From positions 18,654-82,653 of the forward strand of contig CALWLW010000015.1 in the NCBI GenBank assembly GCA_944381625.1: a stretch of DNA of 64,000 bases, given 5' to 3'. Positions 8,183-16,899 of the stretch are shown one piece after another. The DNA is from an uncultured Lachnoclostridium sp. (GTDB lineage: Bacteria; Bacillota; Clostridia; Lachnospirales; Lachnospiraceae). The number at the start of each line of letters is the position of its first letter. Positions within the stretch are counted from its first letter, which is position 1. A program made the position numbers and the translations under genes. The notes beneath the pieces are model-generated. The model saw nothing but the letters and a program-made list of their open reading frames with translations, was not told where the DNA came from and made no database searches.

Positions 8183-9700
8183 TCATTCATTCGTCGAGAT
8201 CTTGACTATCTTTTCCTCCGTAGCCTCCGCGCTGGACAAAATCCCACGCAGTTCGCCGCCGCGGAACACCGCGATCCGGTCACAGACGCTAAGCAACTCA
8301 GTCTGCTCAGAGGATACCATCAGCACGCCTTTGCCCTCGTTGGCCAGGCGGCGCATGAGGCGGTAGATCTCGCTCTTACTGCCCACATCGATTCCCTTTG
8401 TGGGCTCGTCGAAGATCAGCACCTCACTCTCAGCCGCCATCCATTTGCCCAGGATGACTTTCTGCTGGTTGCCTCCTGAGAGATCCACCGTCATCTGATC
8501 CACGCTCGTACATTTGATGCTCAGACTCTCTTTCTGCTCCTGGGCCCAGCGCTGCTCATCTTTGCCGTTGAGCATTCCGCCGATGCCGCCCGCAGTGGAG
8601 GTCTTGATAAAAGGAACCAGAGAAATATTGTTTTTGCAGGAAAAGTTATTGGCAAATCCCGTCTCCCGGCGGTTTTCCGTCAACATTCCCAGTCCTTGTT
8701 TAATCGCGCTGTAAGGGCTGTTGATATGCAGCTCCTTACCGTTCAGGAACACCTGCCCGCCGCTCTTGGGAACCGCCCCGAAGATGGCTTCCATCGTCTC
8801 GGTTCTTCCCGCGCCCACCAGTCCGGCAAAGCCCAGGATCTCTCCCTTATGAAGCTGGAAGGAAATATTTTTGCAGGTTCCGTCCGCCCGGCTGATATTT
8901 TTCGCTTCAAAGATCACCGGCTGGCTCTCCGGATCGAATCCGTCCTCCGCCAGATAGGTTCCGCTGATCTCGCGGCCCACCATCAGGGTAACCAGCTCGT
9001 CGATGGTGATGTCCTCCACGGGATAGGTTCCCACATAGCCGCCATCCTTCAATACGGTGATCCGGTCTCCGATCTGGTGAAGTTCGCTCATCTTATGGGA
9101 AATGTACACGATGCCGCAGCCTTCCGCTTTCAGTTTCCGAATCAGATTGTGCAGGTTCTCCACCTCGGAGGTAGTCAACGAGGTGGTCGGCTCGTCCAGC
9201 ACGATCACCTTTGCTCCCGACACCAGCGCTTTCGCGATCTCACAGAGCTGCTTGTCCGGGATGGCCAGGTCTCCCACCAGCGTACCCGGATCATGGTGGA
9301 GCCCCACCTGTTCCAGCACTGTAGACGCCTTTTCCTTCATCAGTTTATAATCCACAACCGGCACTCCGCACACCTTTTTGGTGGGCAACTTGCCCACGAA
9401 CAGATTCTCCAGGATGGACAACTCGTTAATCACGCTCAGCTCCTGGTACACAATGGCGATACCCTCGTCGTATGAGGTCTTGGTATCCAGCGCGCTGTAC
9501 TCATGCCCGTTGCAGATAATCTTTCCGCTGGTGGGTGTATATACGCCGGACAGGATTTTCATCAGCGTCGATTTGCCGGCTCCATTTTCCCCGATCAGGA
9601 CATGCACCTCTCCCGGCAGAATGTCAAAGCTTATATTGTCCAATGCTTTAACACCGGGAAATTCCTTTGTAATACCGGACATTTTAATCAACGGTTCCAT
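8183..9700 (-). CDS. Sugar ABC transporter ATPase, two ABC domains (RbsA/AlsA family)
   Basis: A 505-residue protein made of two fused ABC ATPase domains, as in RbsA, MglA and AlsA. Domain 1 has Walker A GENGAGKST, Walker B VIVLDEPTTSL, and a degenerate signature (LAIPDKQL). Domain 2 has the usual degenerate Walker A (GLVGAGRTE), a canonical signature LSGGNQQKV and Walker B VLIFDEPTKGID. This asymmetric arrangement is normal for the family. It powers uptake through the permease encoded immediately downstream. Its start follows the epimerase stop by 26 bases, so epimerase and transporter are expressed together. Confidence 0.94.
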   Translation of the reverse strand: MEPLIKMSGITKEFPGVKALDNISFDILPGEVHVLIGENGAGKSTLMKILSGVYTPTSGKIICNGHEYSALDTKTSYDEGIAIVYQELSVINELSILENLFVGKLPTKKVCGVPVVDYKLMKEKASTVLEQVGLHHDPGTLVGDLAIPDKQLCEIAKALVSGAKVIVLDEPTTSLTTSEVENLHNLIRKLKAEGCGIVYISHKMSELHQIGDRITVLKDGGYVGTYPVEDITIDELVTLMVGREISGTYLAEDGFDPESQPVIFEAKNISRADGTCKNISFQLHKGEILGFAGLVGAGRTETMEAIFGAVPKSGGQVFLNGKELHINSPYSAIKQGLGMLTENRRETGFANNFSCKNNISLVPFIKTSTAGGIGGMLNGKDEQRWAQEQKESLSIKCTSVDQMTVDLSGGNQQKVILGKWMAAESEVLIFDEPTKGIDVGSKSEIYRLMRRLANEGKGVLMVSSEQTELLSVCDRIAVFRGGELRGILSSAEATEEKIVKISTNE

Positions 9701-9726
9701 TCAGTCCCCCCCTTTTCCACTGCCTG

Positions 9727-10602
9727 TCAGATGCCAAATACATGGCGGACAAATTCTACTGCGCCTTTGGCATCTTTATCCAGTTTCTCCTCGGTGGGAT
9801 CTTCCACAAGATCGCGCCACACTTTAATCTCAGAACCAATGGTTCCGCCCTTCATGACGAACGGTTCCATAACCGCCGCTCCCTGATAATCGATATCCCT
9901 GAGCGCCTGTCCGATCTCCATCCACGGAAGCGATCCCTTACCCGGAACTCTGCGGTTCTGCTCGCCCAGATGAAGGTGACACAGATCTTTGCCCGCCCTG
10001 CGGATCGCCGCGGGAATATTGTCTTCCTCTATATTCATATGGAACGTATCCAGCATGATTTTCACATGGGTGCTGTCCACGGCAGCGATAAATTCCTTCG
10101 CCTGCTCGCAGGTGTTCAGCATGTATCCCTCATAGCGGTTCAGCACCTCCATACCCAGCGTCACGTCGCACTCTTCCGCTGTCTTGGAGAGGATCTTCAG
10201 ATTCTTTATGGCGCGGTCAATCTCTGCCTCCCGGTCCATATCCAACGTGGGATCCAGCGGCCAGTAGGAATAGAGTCCGCCGCCCAGGATCTTAATATCC
10301 ATAAGCTGAAGCTTGGGAAGCAGTCCCTGGAAAAATTCCATTGCCTTTTTTACAATCTCCGGATCTGCCGAGCAAAGATTTTGTTCCTTCGTGGGGCCAT
10401 ATCCGGCAGTCAGAATGATCCCGTTGTCATCCGCCACTTTCTTCAGCTCCAGAAGCTGTTCGTCTGTGGTGTATTTCTGGATCAGCGCCGCGCAGGAGAT
10501 CTCCATCACGTCAAAGCCCAGCTTCTTCACCTTCGGAATGTAATACTCATAGTCGGAGGTCCACTCATGAGTCCAATAGGGAGTATAGATTCCATATTTC
10601 AT
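9727..10602 (-). CDS. D-allulose/D-tagatose 3-epimerase family ketose epimerase
   Basis: A 291-residue TIM-barrel epimerase. The sequence follows clostridial D-psicose (allulose) 3-epimerases along its whole length: MKYGIY.PYW at the start, GGGLYSYWP (108-115), catalytic E152 in GMEVLNRYEGY, metal ligands D185 (MLDTFHMNIEED) and H211 (HLHLGEQNRRVPGKG), and the second catalytic residue E246 in VMEPFV. These enzymes interconvert D-fructose and D-allulose, or D-tagatose and D-sorbose, at C3 using Mn or Co. It is first in the operon with the allose-type ABC transporter and has a strong promoter with an operator over the start of transcription. Substrate preference cannot be read from the sequence. 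Confidence 0.9.
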   Translation of the reverse strand: MKYGIYTPYWTHEWTSDYEYYIPKVKKLGFDVMEISCAALIQKYTTDEQLLELKKVADDNGIILTAGYGPTKEQNLCSADPEIVKKAMEFFQGLLPKLQLMDIKILGGGLYSYWPLDPTLDMDREAEIDRAIKNLKILSKTAEECDVTLGMEVLNRYEGYMLNTCEQAKEFIAAVDSTHVKIMLDTFHMNIEEDNIPAAIRRAGKDLCHLHLGEQNRRVPGKGSLPWMEIGQALRDIDYQGAAVMEPFVMKGGTIGSEIKVWRDLVEDPTEEKLDKDAKGAVEFVRHVFGI

Positions 10603-10647
10603 ATTTGTTACTTCCTTTCTTTTATCGTCTCTGGATTTTTCAACCGG

Positions 10648-10695
10648 TTGAGTAATCCTTTACTCAAATTATAATCTTTCACAAATGAAAGTCAA
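10648..10695 (-). promoter_or_regulatory. Promoter and overlapping operator of the epimerase-ABC operon
   Basis: On the minus strand TTGACT (10695-10690) and TATAAT (10673-10668) are spaced by 16 bases. Directly after the -10 is a perfect palindrome, TTGAGTAA-TCCT-TTACTCAA (10648-10667), placed to block transcription start, as a LacI-type repressor would. Confidence 0.75.
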
Positions 10696-10722
10696 TATTT
10701 ATTTATACTTTCAGCAAAATCA

Positions 10723-10742
10723 ACGGGTAAACCTTTACTCAA
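10723..10742. promoter_or_regulatory. Second, imperfect operator upstream of the epimerase promoter
   Basis: ACGGGTAA-ACCT-TTACTCAA shares the full right half-site TTACTCAA and the 4-base spacer with the operator at 10648-10667. The centres are 75 bases apart, about seven helical turns, which suits repression by DNA looping; looping is inferred. Confidence 0.6.
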
Positions 10743-10794
10743 TTGTGCAAAATAACAACAAGTCCATTCAAGCTTTTATGATATTGCATGAATT

Positions 10795-11862
10795 TTAAAT
10801 TTCGATTTTGTAACTTATACCTAAAAGCGTACGGATCACTTTTTCCAGTTCCTCCGCCTGGCCAAAGAAAAACCAGAGGGCTGTGGAACTGTGAGATGTC
10901 CCATCCCGGAGCTCCGGCCCCGCCGGCATGCAGGAATTTTCAAACTCTCCGTAACCGCCTTCGCTTCCCCCGTCATTGTAGAAATACATGGAACAGCCTC
11001 TGTCCTCAGGCTCTCTCCAGGGTCCGCTGCTGTAGGGAAGGGACGGATCGTTGTAATAATTGCGGATCATCAGGTACAGCTGGCCGGAAGCAGTGCGGTT
11101 CACATAGGCCATGCGCCCGAAGGTATTGGCCGCCCTGTAAGCGGTCTTGTATTTCCGCTGTCCCGTAATGTTCAGTTCCGCATAATTTCCGTATACCTTC
11201 TGGCAGTTCTCGTCCACCGGCTCATAATAGTCCACAAACTCAAAATCCCCCAGGTAGGGCACCAGTACCCGGCCTCCCGGATTGATCTGGGTCAGGAGCC
11301 AGGGTTCCGTACGCAGGCCGTTTTCTGAAGGAATATCCTTCAGGTCGATGTCCTGGAAGTAACCGCAGTATTTCACGTCAAACTGACTGCCCCGCAAATA
11401 GGCAAGCGGATTCTCGGCCGACCGGATCGTCCGGGAAACCTCATAGCATTTCTCACTCCCGTCCGAAGGCAGAGTTACCCTGGCCTTATTCACCAGGCCA
11501 ACGCCCTCCTGTCCCTCTTCCATTTGGTAGTATCCCGGGTCCATCGGTCCCGGCACCGTATAGCTCTCGTCAAAAGTCTCAGGAGAAGTGCAGAAAAAAT
11601 CCAGTTCCGGCTCAAACCAGAGCCGGTCTCCTCCCAGGTTCCAGTTTCTCTTCCGTACAAATTCTGCGAACTGCTCCCTGTCCTTAAATACGCCATTTAC
11701 CCACAGGACACTCTCACCGTCCGGCCCAAAGGGACCGAAAATACGGCCCCCGTATTCTGTTACCAGAATCTCGTATCCGTCCCCTATGGGTACGCAGGAC
11801 AGGCGGAGCCCCTGCTCCGCATACCGGTCCAAAATCTGCTGCTTTGTGATTCGATTATCCAT
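10795..11862 (-). CDS. Uncharacterised protein, possibly galactose mutarotase-like fold
   Basis: A 355-residue soluble protein with no signal peptide or membrane segment. It is rich in aromatic residues and short beta-like stretches (EILVTEYGGRIFGPFGPDG, NWNLGGDRLWFEPELDFF, TQINPGGRVLVPYLGDFEF), which suggests an aldose-1-epimerase-like beta-sandwich (possibly DUF6786-related), but I cannot identify catalytic residues with confidence. Its start lies 4 bases after the isomerase stop, so it is the second gene of the isomerase operon. A role in handling the anomer of the same sugar is plausible from context only. Confidence 0.65.
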   Translation of the reverse strand: MDNRITKQQILDRYAEQGLRLSCVPIGDGYEILVTEYGGRIFGPFGPDGESVLWVNGVFKDREQFAEFVRKRNWNLGGDRLWFEPELDFFCTSPETFDESYTVPGPMDPGYYQMEEGQEGVGLVNKARVTLPSDGSEKCYEVSRTIRSAENPLAYLRGSQFDVKYCGYFQDIDLKDIPSENGLRTEPWLLTQINPGGRVLVPYLGDFEFVDYYEPVDENCQKVYGNYAELNITGQRKYKTAYRAANTFGRMAYVNRTASGQLYLMIRNYYNDPSLPYSSGPWREPEDRGCSMYFYNDGGSEGGYGEFENSCMPAGPELRDGTSHSSTALWFFFGQAEELEKVIRTLLGISYKIEI

Positions 11863-11866
11863 ACAT

Positions 11867-13129
11867 TTACCCTCTCTTTAACTGTACGTCTTTTTCGTAC
11901 TGTTCCACTTCCTTCAGCCAGTCCATGCCCACCGGCATCTCCGACATCTCGCATACATAATCCCATACGGCGTTGAAAGGCAGGGTCTTGCTCTCTTCCA
12001 GCATCACCAGACGTTTTGTGTAATTGCCCTCCCGTTCTGCCTGGCGGATAGATTCCGTGGGCTCCAAAAGCGCGCGCAGGAAGCATTTACCCGTATTGCG
12101 CAGTCCAAGCACGCCTGCGGCCACCCGGTTGATGGACGCGTCAAAATAATCGGTTCCAATATGTACTCTGTCCAGCCAGCGGTTGCGGACAATCTCATTT
12201 AAAATCGCCTGGGTCGTATCGTCAAAGGATACCACATGGTCCGAATCCCATCTCATAGGTCTGGTCACATGCAGCAAAAGTTCCCCACAGGTAAGAATCA
12301 AAGCGGAAATCTTGTTGGAAATATCCTCGCTGATATGGAAATGTCCCGCGTCCAGGCACAGGGGAAGATTATGGCGGGCCGCATAGCCCATATAAAATTC
12401 ATGGGATCCCACCGTATATGCTTCCACGCCGATGCCGAACAACTTGGATTCCAGGGTGTCAATATTGTATTCCAGCCGGCGGGGACGGTCAAAGATCTCG
12501 TCCAGGGATTTCTCCAGGCGCACTCTGGGCGCGTACATATCCGCCGGATAATCTTTATAGCCATCTGGAATCCAGTAGTTGGTCACACACTGCATCCCCA
12601 CGGATTCTCCCAGGTACTCCGCAATCTCGCTGGCTTTCCTGAAATGGGTCACCCAGAAATTGCGGATACCCTCGTCGGCACTGGCCAGGGTGAATCCGGT
12701 TCCGGACATGGGATGCCCGGAGCAGCTGGGGTTGAAATCCAGGCCGTAGCCGTTCTCCTTCGCCCAGTCCACATAGGGCTGATAATATTCCTTTTCAATA
12801 TTGTCCAGATCCACGCCTTCTTTATCTGTGGCGATCTGTTTGGACTGCACGCTCAGCTTATGGATTCCCGGCACCAGGGAAAACACTTTTTTCGCATCCT
12901 GCATAAGTTCTTCGGCATTTCTGGCACGTCCCGGATAATTGCCTGTGGCCATGACTCCGCCGCCGCCGCTTCTCTCCACTTTCAGGAATCCCGCGTCGTC
13001 GTCCAGCTGCCACGCGTTAAAGGTCACCGGCGTCTCCAGATAGGTGCGGATCGCGCTCTCCGTGTCCACGCCCAGCTCCGCGTAACGCTCTTTGGCCAGA
13101 AGATAGGCCTGTTCTACATTTTTCTTCAT
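11867..13129 (-). CDS. rhaA: L-rhamnose isomerase family protein
   Basis: A 420-residue isomerase, the usual length for RhaA (419 in E. coli). Many blocks match E. coli RhaA by eye: GGVMATGNYPGRARNAEEL, GLDFNPSCSGHPMS, ADEGIRNFWVTH, ESKLFGIGVEAYTVGSHEF, LCLDAGHFH, LLLHVTRPMRWDSDHVV, DRVHIGTDYFDASINR and FLRALLEPT, including the metal-binding acidic and histidine positions. The start at 13129 is taken because a TCCTCCT complement (AGGAGGA) lies just upstream; the frame continues 20 codons further without a ribosome site. It converts L-rhamnose to L-rhamnulose, but bacterial members also interconvert D-allose and D-allulose, which would fit the neighbouring allulose epimerase and AlsB-like transporter. 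No rhaB or rhaD is present. Confidence 0.92.
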   Translation of the reverse strand: MKKNVEQAYLLAKERYAELGVDTESAIRTYLETPVTFNAWQLDDDAGFLKVERSGGGGVMATGNYPGRARNAEELMQDAKKVFSLVPGIHKLSVQSKQIATDKEGVDLDNIEKEYYQPYVDWAKENGYGLDFNPSCSGHPMSGTGFTLASADEGIRNFWVTHFRKASEIAEYLGESVGMQCVTNYWIPDGYKDYPADMYAPRVRLEKSLDEIFDRPRRLEYNIDTLESKLFGIGVEAYTVGSHEFYMGYAARHNLPLCLDAGHFHISEDISNKISALILTCGELLLHVTRPMRWDSDHVVSFDDTTQAILNEIVRNRWLDRVHIGTDYFDASINRVAAGVLGLRNTGKCFLRALLEPTESIRQAEREGNYTKRLVMLEESKTLPFNAVWDYVCEMSEMPVGMDWLKEVEQYEKDVQLKRG

Positions 13130-13140
13130 AAAATCCTCCT

Positions 13141-13275
13141 TTTTAAGTAATGTTACGTAATTTTTTATCTTTTTTGTTAATCCCAGCATATCATACCCCT
13201 ATTTTCTTGTCAATTATTTCCATCTTTCTTATGGAATTTTATTTTAAATATCCATTTTTAAGTAATGTTACGTAA
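13141..13275. promoter_or_regulatory. Twin identical operators and divergent promoters between rhaA and lacI
   Basis: An identical 20-base sequence, TTTTAAGTAATGTTACGTAA, occurs at 13141-13160 and 13256-13275. Its core GTAA-TG-TTAC is palindromic. The minus-strand rhaA promoter is TTGACA (13213-13208), 17-base spacer, TATGCT (13190-13185), so the first operator lies between the transcription start and the rhaA ribosome site. The second lies just upstream of a plausible promoter for the plus-strand lacI gene (TATGAT at 13313-13318). Centres are 115 bases apart, eleven helical turns. Confidence 0.75.
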
Positions 13276-13365
13276 ATTTCCTGATAATCTTTTCAATTTG
13301 GAAAATTTTTGATATGATAGAGGCAAATCCCGCATCCGGCGCTGCCGGATAAAAAGGAGAAGCTT

Positions 13366-14352
13366 ATGAAACCCAAAAAAGAAATTTCCATCCGGGATAT
13401 TGCGGCCAGGAGCGGATATTCCACCGCCACCGTATCCCGCGTATTGAACCAGCAGGGGGGATATTCCGAGAAAACCCGCCAGAAAATCATGGAGATTGTC
13501 CAGGACACCAATTATTCCACCGGCTCCGCCGCCCTGCCCACGGTGGGCATCCTGGTTCCGGATCTGACCAACGAGTGGTTTGCCGACGTAACGAAACGGC
13601 TGGAGCAAGAACTGTTTGAGCGGGGATATCACTGCAGTATCTGCAGCACCGGAGAAGATCCCGCAAAAGAAGCCTTCTGTTTTGAAGGCTTTACCGCCGC
13701 CAGGACTGCGGCAGTCATTTCCTTCATCGGCTCAGAGGAGTTGGCAGGGCTCGCCCGGTCCGCTCCGTTCCCCGTCGTCTTTATCGACCAGATTCCGGAG
13801 GAGAAAGGCTTTCTGTGCGTGGAATTCGACAATTACCTGGGCGGATACATGGCTACAGAGCTTTTGATCCGGAAGGGCTGCCGGAGAATCTTATACATTG
13901 GCTGGACTCAGCCTGAATCCGTCAGCCGTTTCCGCCAGCAGGGATACGCCGACGCTCTGAAAGAATACGGCATCGAGCCAGATCCCCAGCTCATCCTGGA
14001 CATCGGCAGCACTGCCCAGCAGTACGAGCGCACCAAGAACCTGGTATATTATACCCTCCGCCGCAAGATTCCTTTTGACGGTATCTTCGCCTCCAACGAC
14101 CTGAGAGCCAGCGGCGCGCTGGAAGCGCTGAAGCAGAGCGGTGTGAACGTCCCCTCCCAGGTGAAAATCATCGGCTACGACGACACCACCACCTGCTGTC
14201 AGTGCTATCCTTCCCTGTCCTCCGTACGGCAGGATCCGGATATTCTGGTAAAAAATACGGTGGAAGTGCTCTTCCTGCAGTTGGGTCAGAAAACCCGGCT
14301 GACGGAACACCGCGTTCTTCCGGTGTCCATTGTGGAGCGGATGACCACGTAA
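13366..14352 (+). CDS. LacI-family transcriptional regulator lacking the usual hinge
   Basis: A 328-residue regulator divergent from rhaA, preceded by AAGGAG. The helix-turn-helix (IRDIAARSGYSTATVSRVLNQ) and the ligand-binding domain (VGILVPDLTNEWFADV onward, ending MGYDD-like IIGYDDTTTC) are standard. The hinge normally containing an N-x-x-AR-L motif is missing: residues after DTNYSTGSAALP pass straight to the effector domain, about a dozen residues shorter than the other LacI protein in this window. The twin operators next to it (13141 and 13256) are its most likely targets and would give control of rhaA and of its own gene. Effector unknown; D-allose, D-allulose or L-rhamnose are candidates. 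Confidence 0.9.
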   Translation: MKPKKEISIRDIAARSGYSTATVSRVLNQQGGYSEKTRQKIMEIVQDTNYSTGSAALPTVGILVPDLTNEWFADVTKRLEQELFERGYHCSICSTGEDPAKEAFCFEGFTAARTAAVISFIGSEELAGLARSAPFPVVFIDQIPEEKGFLCVEFDNYLGGYMATELLIRKGCRRILYIGWTQPESVSRFRQQGYADALKEYGIEPDPQLILDIGSTAQQYERTKNLVYYTLRRKIPFDGIFASNDLRASGALEALKQSGVNVPSQVKIIGYDDTTTCCQCYPSLSSVRQDPDILVKNTVEVLFLQLGQKTRLTEHRVLPVSIVERMTT

Positions 14353-14456
14353 GGGCCTGTCAGGCTCACAGAAGCGGGAACGCGCAGAAGATACCTGCTC
14401 ATACTCATATAAACGAGGGACGCGCAGGGATGTGCCTGTCTGCGCTCACGGAAATA

Positions 14457-14497
14457 GGCCGCCGCATCCATGACACTCCATCATCGACGCGGCGGCC
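14457..14497. terminator. Hairpin between convergent lacI and sensor kinase genes
   Basis: GGCCGCCGC (14457-14465) pairs perfectly with GCGGCGGCC (14489-14497). It lies between convergent genes and has no clear T tract; probably a bidirectional terminator or mRNA-end hairpin. Confidence 0.5.
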
Positions 14498-14529
14498 CCG
14501 CTTATCTAATCTTTCACTATTTTATGATC

Positions 14530-16899
14530 TTATCCCCGCTTCCACTTCAGCGTCACCTTAAACAGGTCGCCGTCCGTTTCCACCTTGAATTCGCCCTTCT
14601 GCAGCTCCGTAAAGCTCTGGGCGATGGCCAGGCCCAGGCCGCTGCCCTCGGTGTTGCGGGACAGATCCCCGCGCACAAAACGTTCGGTAATCTCATCCGG
14701 GGAGAAATTCATCTCCACAGCGGACATATTCTTAAACGTCACTGTCACTTCCCCGTCCTGGTCCTTCAGGTCCACGTAGACCCTGGAATGGGGCATGGAG
14801 TATTTCAGGCAGTTTTGCAGCAGGTTGTCTATGATCCGGTAGGTCCGCTGAGGATCCAGGGACAGGATGCATTTCTCGTCCGGCAGGTTCCAGCGGACAT
14901 CCAGCGTGCTTTCCCCGATCTTGTCCTCATTCTCCAGGTTTACCTGCTTGATCAGGTTCACCAGATCCACGTCCGCAAAATTCATAACAATATTGTCCGT
15001 GGTCGCCTTGCTCACCTCAAAAAGATCTTCAATCAGCACCTTCAGCCTCTGGGATTTCCGATCCAGCGTATTCACATATTCCCTGCGCTCCTCTTCCGTC
15101 AGGTCCTCTTTCTTCAGAAGATCCACATAAGTGATGATCGCCGTGAGCGGAGTCTTCAGGTCATGGGACACATTGGTGATCAGCTCCGTTTTCATATTAC
15201 GACTCCTCACCTCTTCATTCACCGCCTTGCGGAATCCGGACTGGATGGCCGTAAGCTGGTCGCGGATAGGATTTAGAAGCCCCATGTCCTCGTCCGTGGG
15301 CGTATTCAGGTCGCCATCCGCGATGGCGCTGGTGGCATTCAGGAGCTTCCGGTAATCCTCCTGGATCTCCCCGCATTTCTTCTTGATCAGCACATAGAGT
15401 ACCGCGGAATAAATCACCGCGCCGGCCACACCTCCGATCCAGATACAGCACAGGGCGATGACAATCAGTCCGTTCAGCCCCACGATCTTCCAGATATTTT
15501 TGGTCAGGTTCTCATCCAGCTTCACATCTGTGGCCCAGTGGTAAAGGCGCAGCCACTGCTTCTTCAGCCACCGGTAGAAAGCCACGCACAGCAGCAGTTC
15601 TTTCAGCGTGCGGATGGGATGGCTGATATACGGCAGCAGCGACGCCGTCAGCCAGTACCAGCCAAAGGCAAAGCAGAACCAGAACAGCCAGATCAGTCCG
15701 GTGGCAGTCTGAGCCACCGCAGACTCTCCGATCCCCGCCTCCAGCAGATTTTCAACCAGACTGCTGGACAATGTAACGTATCCAAACTCCGTGAACACCA
15801 TGGACATGGTAATCGCAAATCCCGTACTTCCCACACATATCATGACCTCTGTGGGCAGCCGGAACAGCCGGTTTTTCCTGAGCTCCAGCGCCGGGATATT
15901 CTGCAGTACCAGGGCCGCAGCGATCATCACCGTCATCAGCGCCAGCACGCCCACCATATAGCCGCTGCGCTCATAGGACCGCTGCTCGATCCAATAATCG
16001 TCGCCCCCGGTGACAACAAAGTCTACCGTATGGACGCCGAACACAAACGTGGCGTTCTGGATCAGCGGCCGGGCAACCTGCATCAGCAGTTCGTCACTTC
16101 GATACAGATCCATCTCCGGCGATGTGGCCGCAATATCCGACGCCACCTGATCCGACTCCGTCATCTCTGACGATTCATCCGCGGCAGCCTCTTCCGTATA
16201 GTCATACTCCTCCGCCTCGGTATAATAATCCCCGTCATCAATATAGTAATCCCCGTCATAGAGGCCGTTGTCTTCCATCAGATCCGCCATGGTTCCCGCC
16301 TGCAGATAATGGAGGCAGTTCTCCTCATTCATATCCAGGTTCCAGGAATCCCTCACCTCCGGCACGCCCCGGCTGTCGAAGGAGATCACCAGACCCGCCT
16401 CATAGTATTTCTTCACATAGGAATCCTCGTCGTAGATGACGCTGGCCAGGTTCCCGTCGGTTCCATACTCCCGGTCCACGGAGACACCGTAGCTGGAATA
16501 ATCGTTCATGCTCTGCACCATGGTATACTGGTTGCGCATGTTCCGCATCAATCTGGAGGCCGCGATCTGCAGGCTGGTAATCTCATCCTCCGTCAGATCG
16601 CTGGTATTTCCCCTCTGGGTAAAATACTGGTACGCGTCCATATTCGGCGTGGTCTCATAATTCATATAATAAATCGCCGAACGCACATACCTGAGAAATT
16701 CCTCGTCCGCCATGAAGACCGGGGTCTCTGCGGCCGCTGTGTCCTCCTGCTGCGCATTCTGCTTTTCTTCTTCTATGTTCTTCTGCGCCTTTTCCCTGAA
16801 ATACGGGTAGGCGGCGCACATGGCGGCTGCCGCCAGCGCGGCGCACAGAACCACGATCCAGATGCTTTTCGCACTATTGTTTTTCCATTTTATAGCCAA
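14530..16899 (-). CDS. Membrane sensor histidine kinase
   Basis: A 789-residue sensor kinase. An N-terminal membrane segment (about residues 12-31) is followed by a large extracytoplasmic region with a very acidic tyrosine-rich stretch (about 215-245), then five or six further membrane helices, a HAMP-like linker (NATSAIADGDLNTPTDED), the dimerisation/phosphoacceptor H-box NVSHDLKTPLTAI, and an HATPase with N box LLQNCLKYS, F-like NFSPDEITERFVRGD and G box GSGLGLAI. It overlaps the response regulator gene by 26 bases. The combination of a long outer domain and a multi-helix membrane bundle is like clostridial kinases that sense envelope or peptide signals, but the signal is unknown. Confidence 0.9.
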   Translation of the reverse strand: MAIKWKNNSAKSIWIVVLCAALAAAAMCAAYPYFREKAQKNIEEEKQNAQQEDTAAAETPVFMADEEFLRYVRSAIYYMNYETTPNMDAYQYFTQRGNTSDLTEDEITSLQIAASRLMRNMRNQYTMVQSMNDYSSYGVSVDREYGTDGNLASVIYDEDSYVKKYYEAGLVISFDSRGVPEVRDSWNLDMNEENCLHYLQAGTMADLMEDNGLYDGDYYIDDGDYYTEAEEYDYTEEAAADESSEMTESDQVASDIAATSPEMDLYRSDELLMQVARPLIQNATFVFGVHTVDFVVTGGDDYWIEQRSYERSGYMVGVLALMTVMIAAALVLQNIPALELRKNRLFRLPTEVMICVGSTGFAITMSMVFTEFGYVTLSSSLVENLLEAGIGESAVAQTATGLIWLFWFCFAFGWYWLTASLLPYISHPIRTLKELLLCVAFYRWLKKQWLRLYHWATDVKLDENLTKNIWKIVGLNGLIVIALCCIWIGGVAGAVIYSAVLYVLIKKKCGEIQEDYRKLLNATSAIADGDLNTPTDEDMGLLNPIRDQLTAIQSGFRKAVNEEVRSRNMKTELITNVSHDLKTPLTAIITYVDLLKKEDLTEEERREYVNTLDRKSQRLKVLIEDLFEVSKATTDNIVMNFADVDLVNLIKQVNLENEDKIGESTLDVRWNLPDEKCILSLDPQRTYRIIDNLLQNCLKYSMPHSRVYVDLKDQDGEVTVTFKNMSAVEMNFSPDEITERFVRGDLSRNTEGSGLGLAIAQSFTELQKGEFKVETDGDLFKVTLKWKRG

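Noticed and set aside
11867..13129. Ordinary L-rhamnose catabolic operon
   Set aside because: No rhamnulokinase, rhamnulose-1-phosphate aldolase or rhamnose mutarotase accompanies the isomerase, and the neighbouring binding protein and epimerase point to allose/allulose. The rhamnose option is kept only as an alternative.
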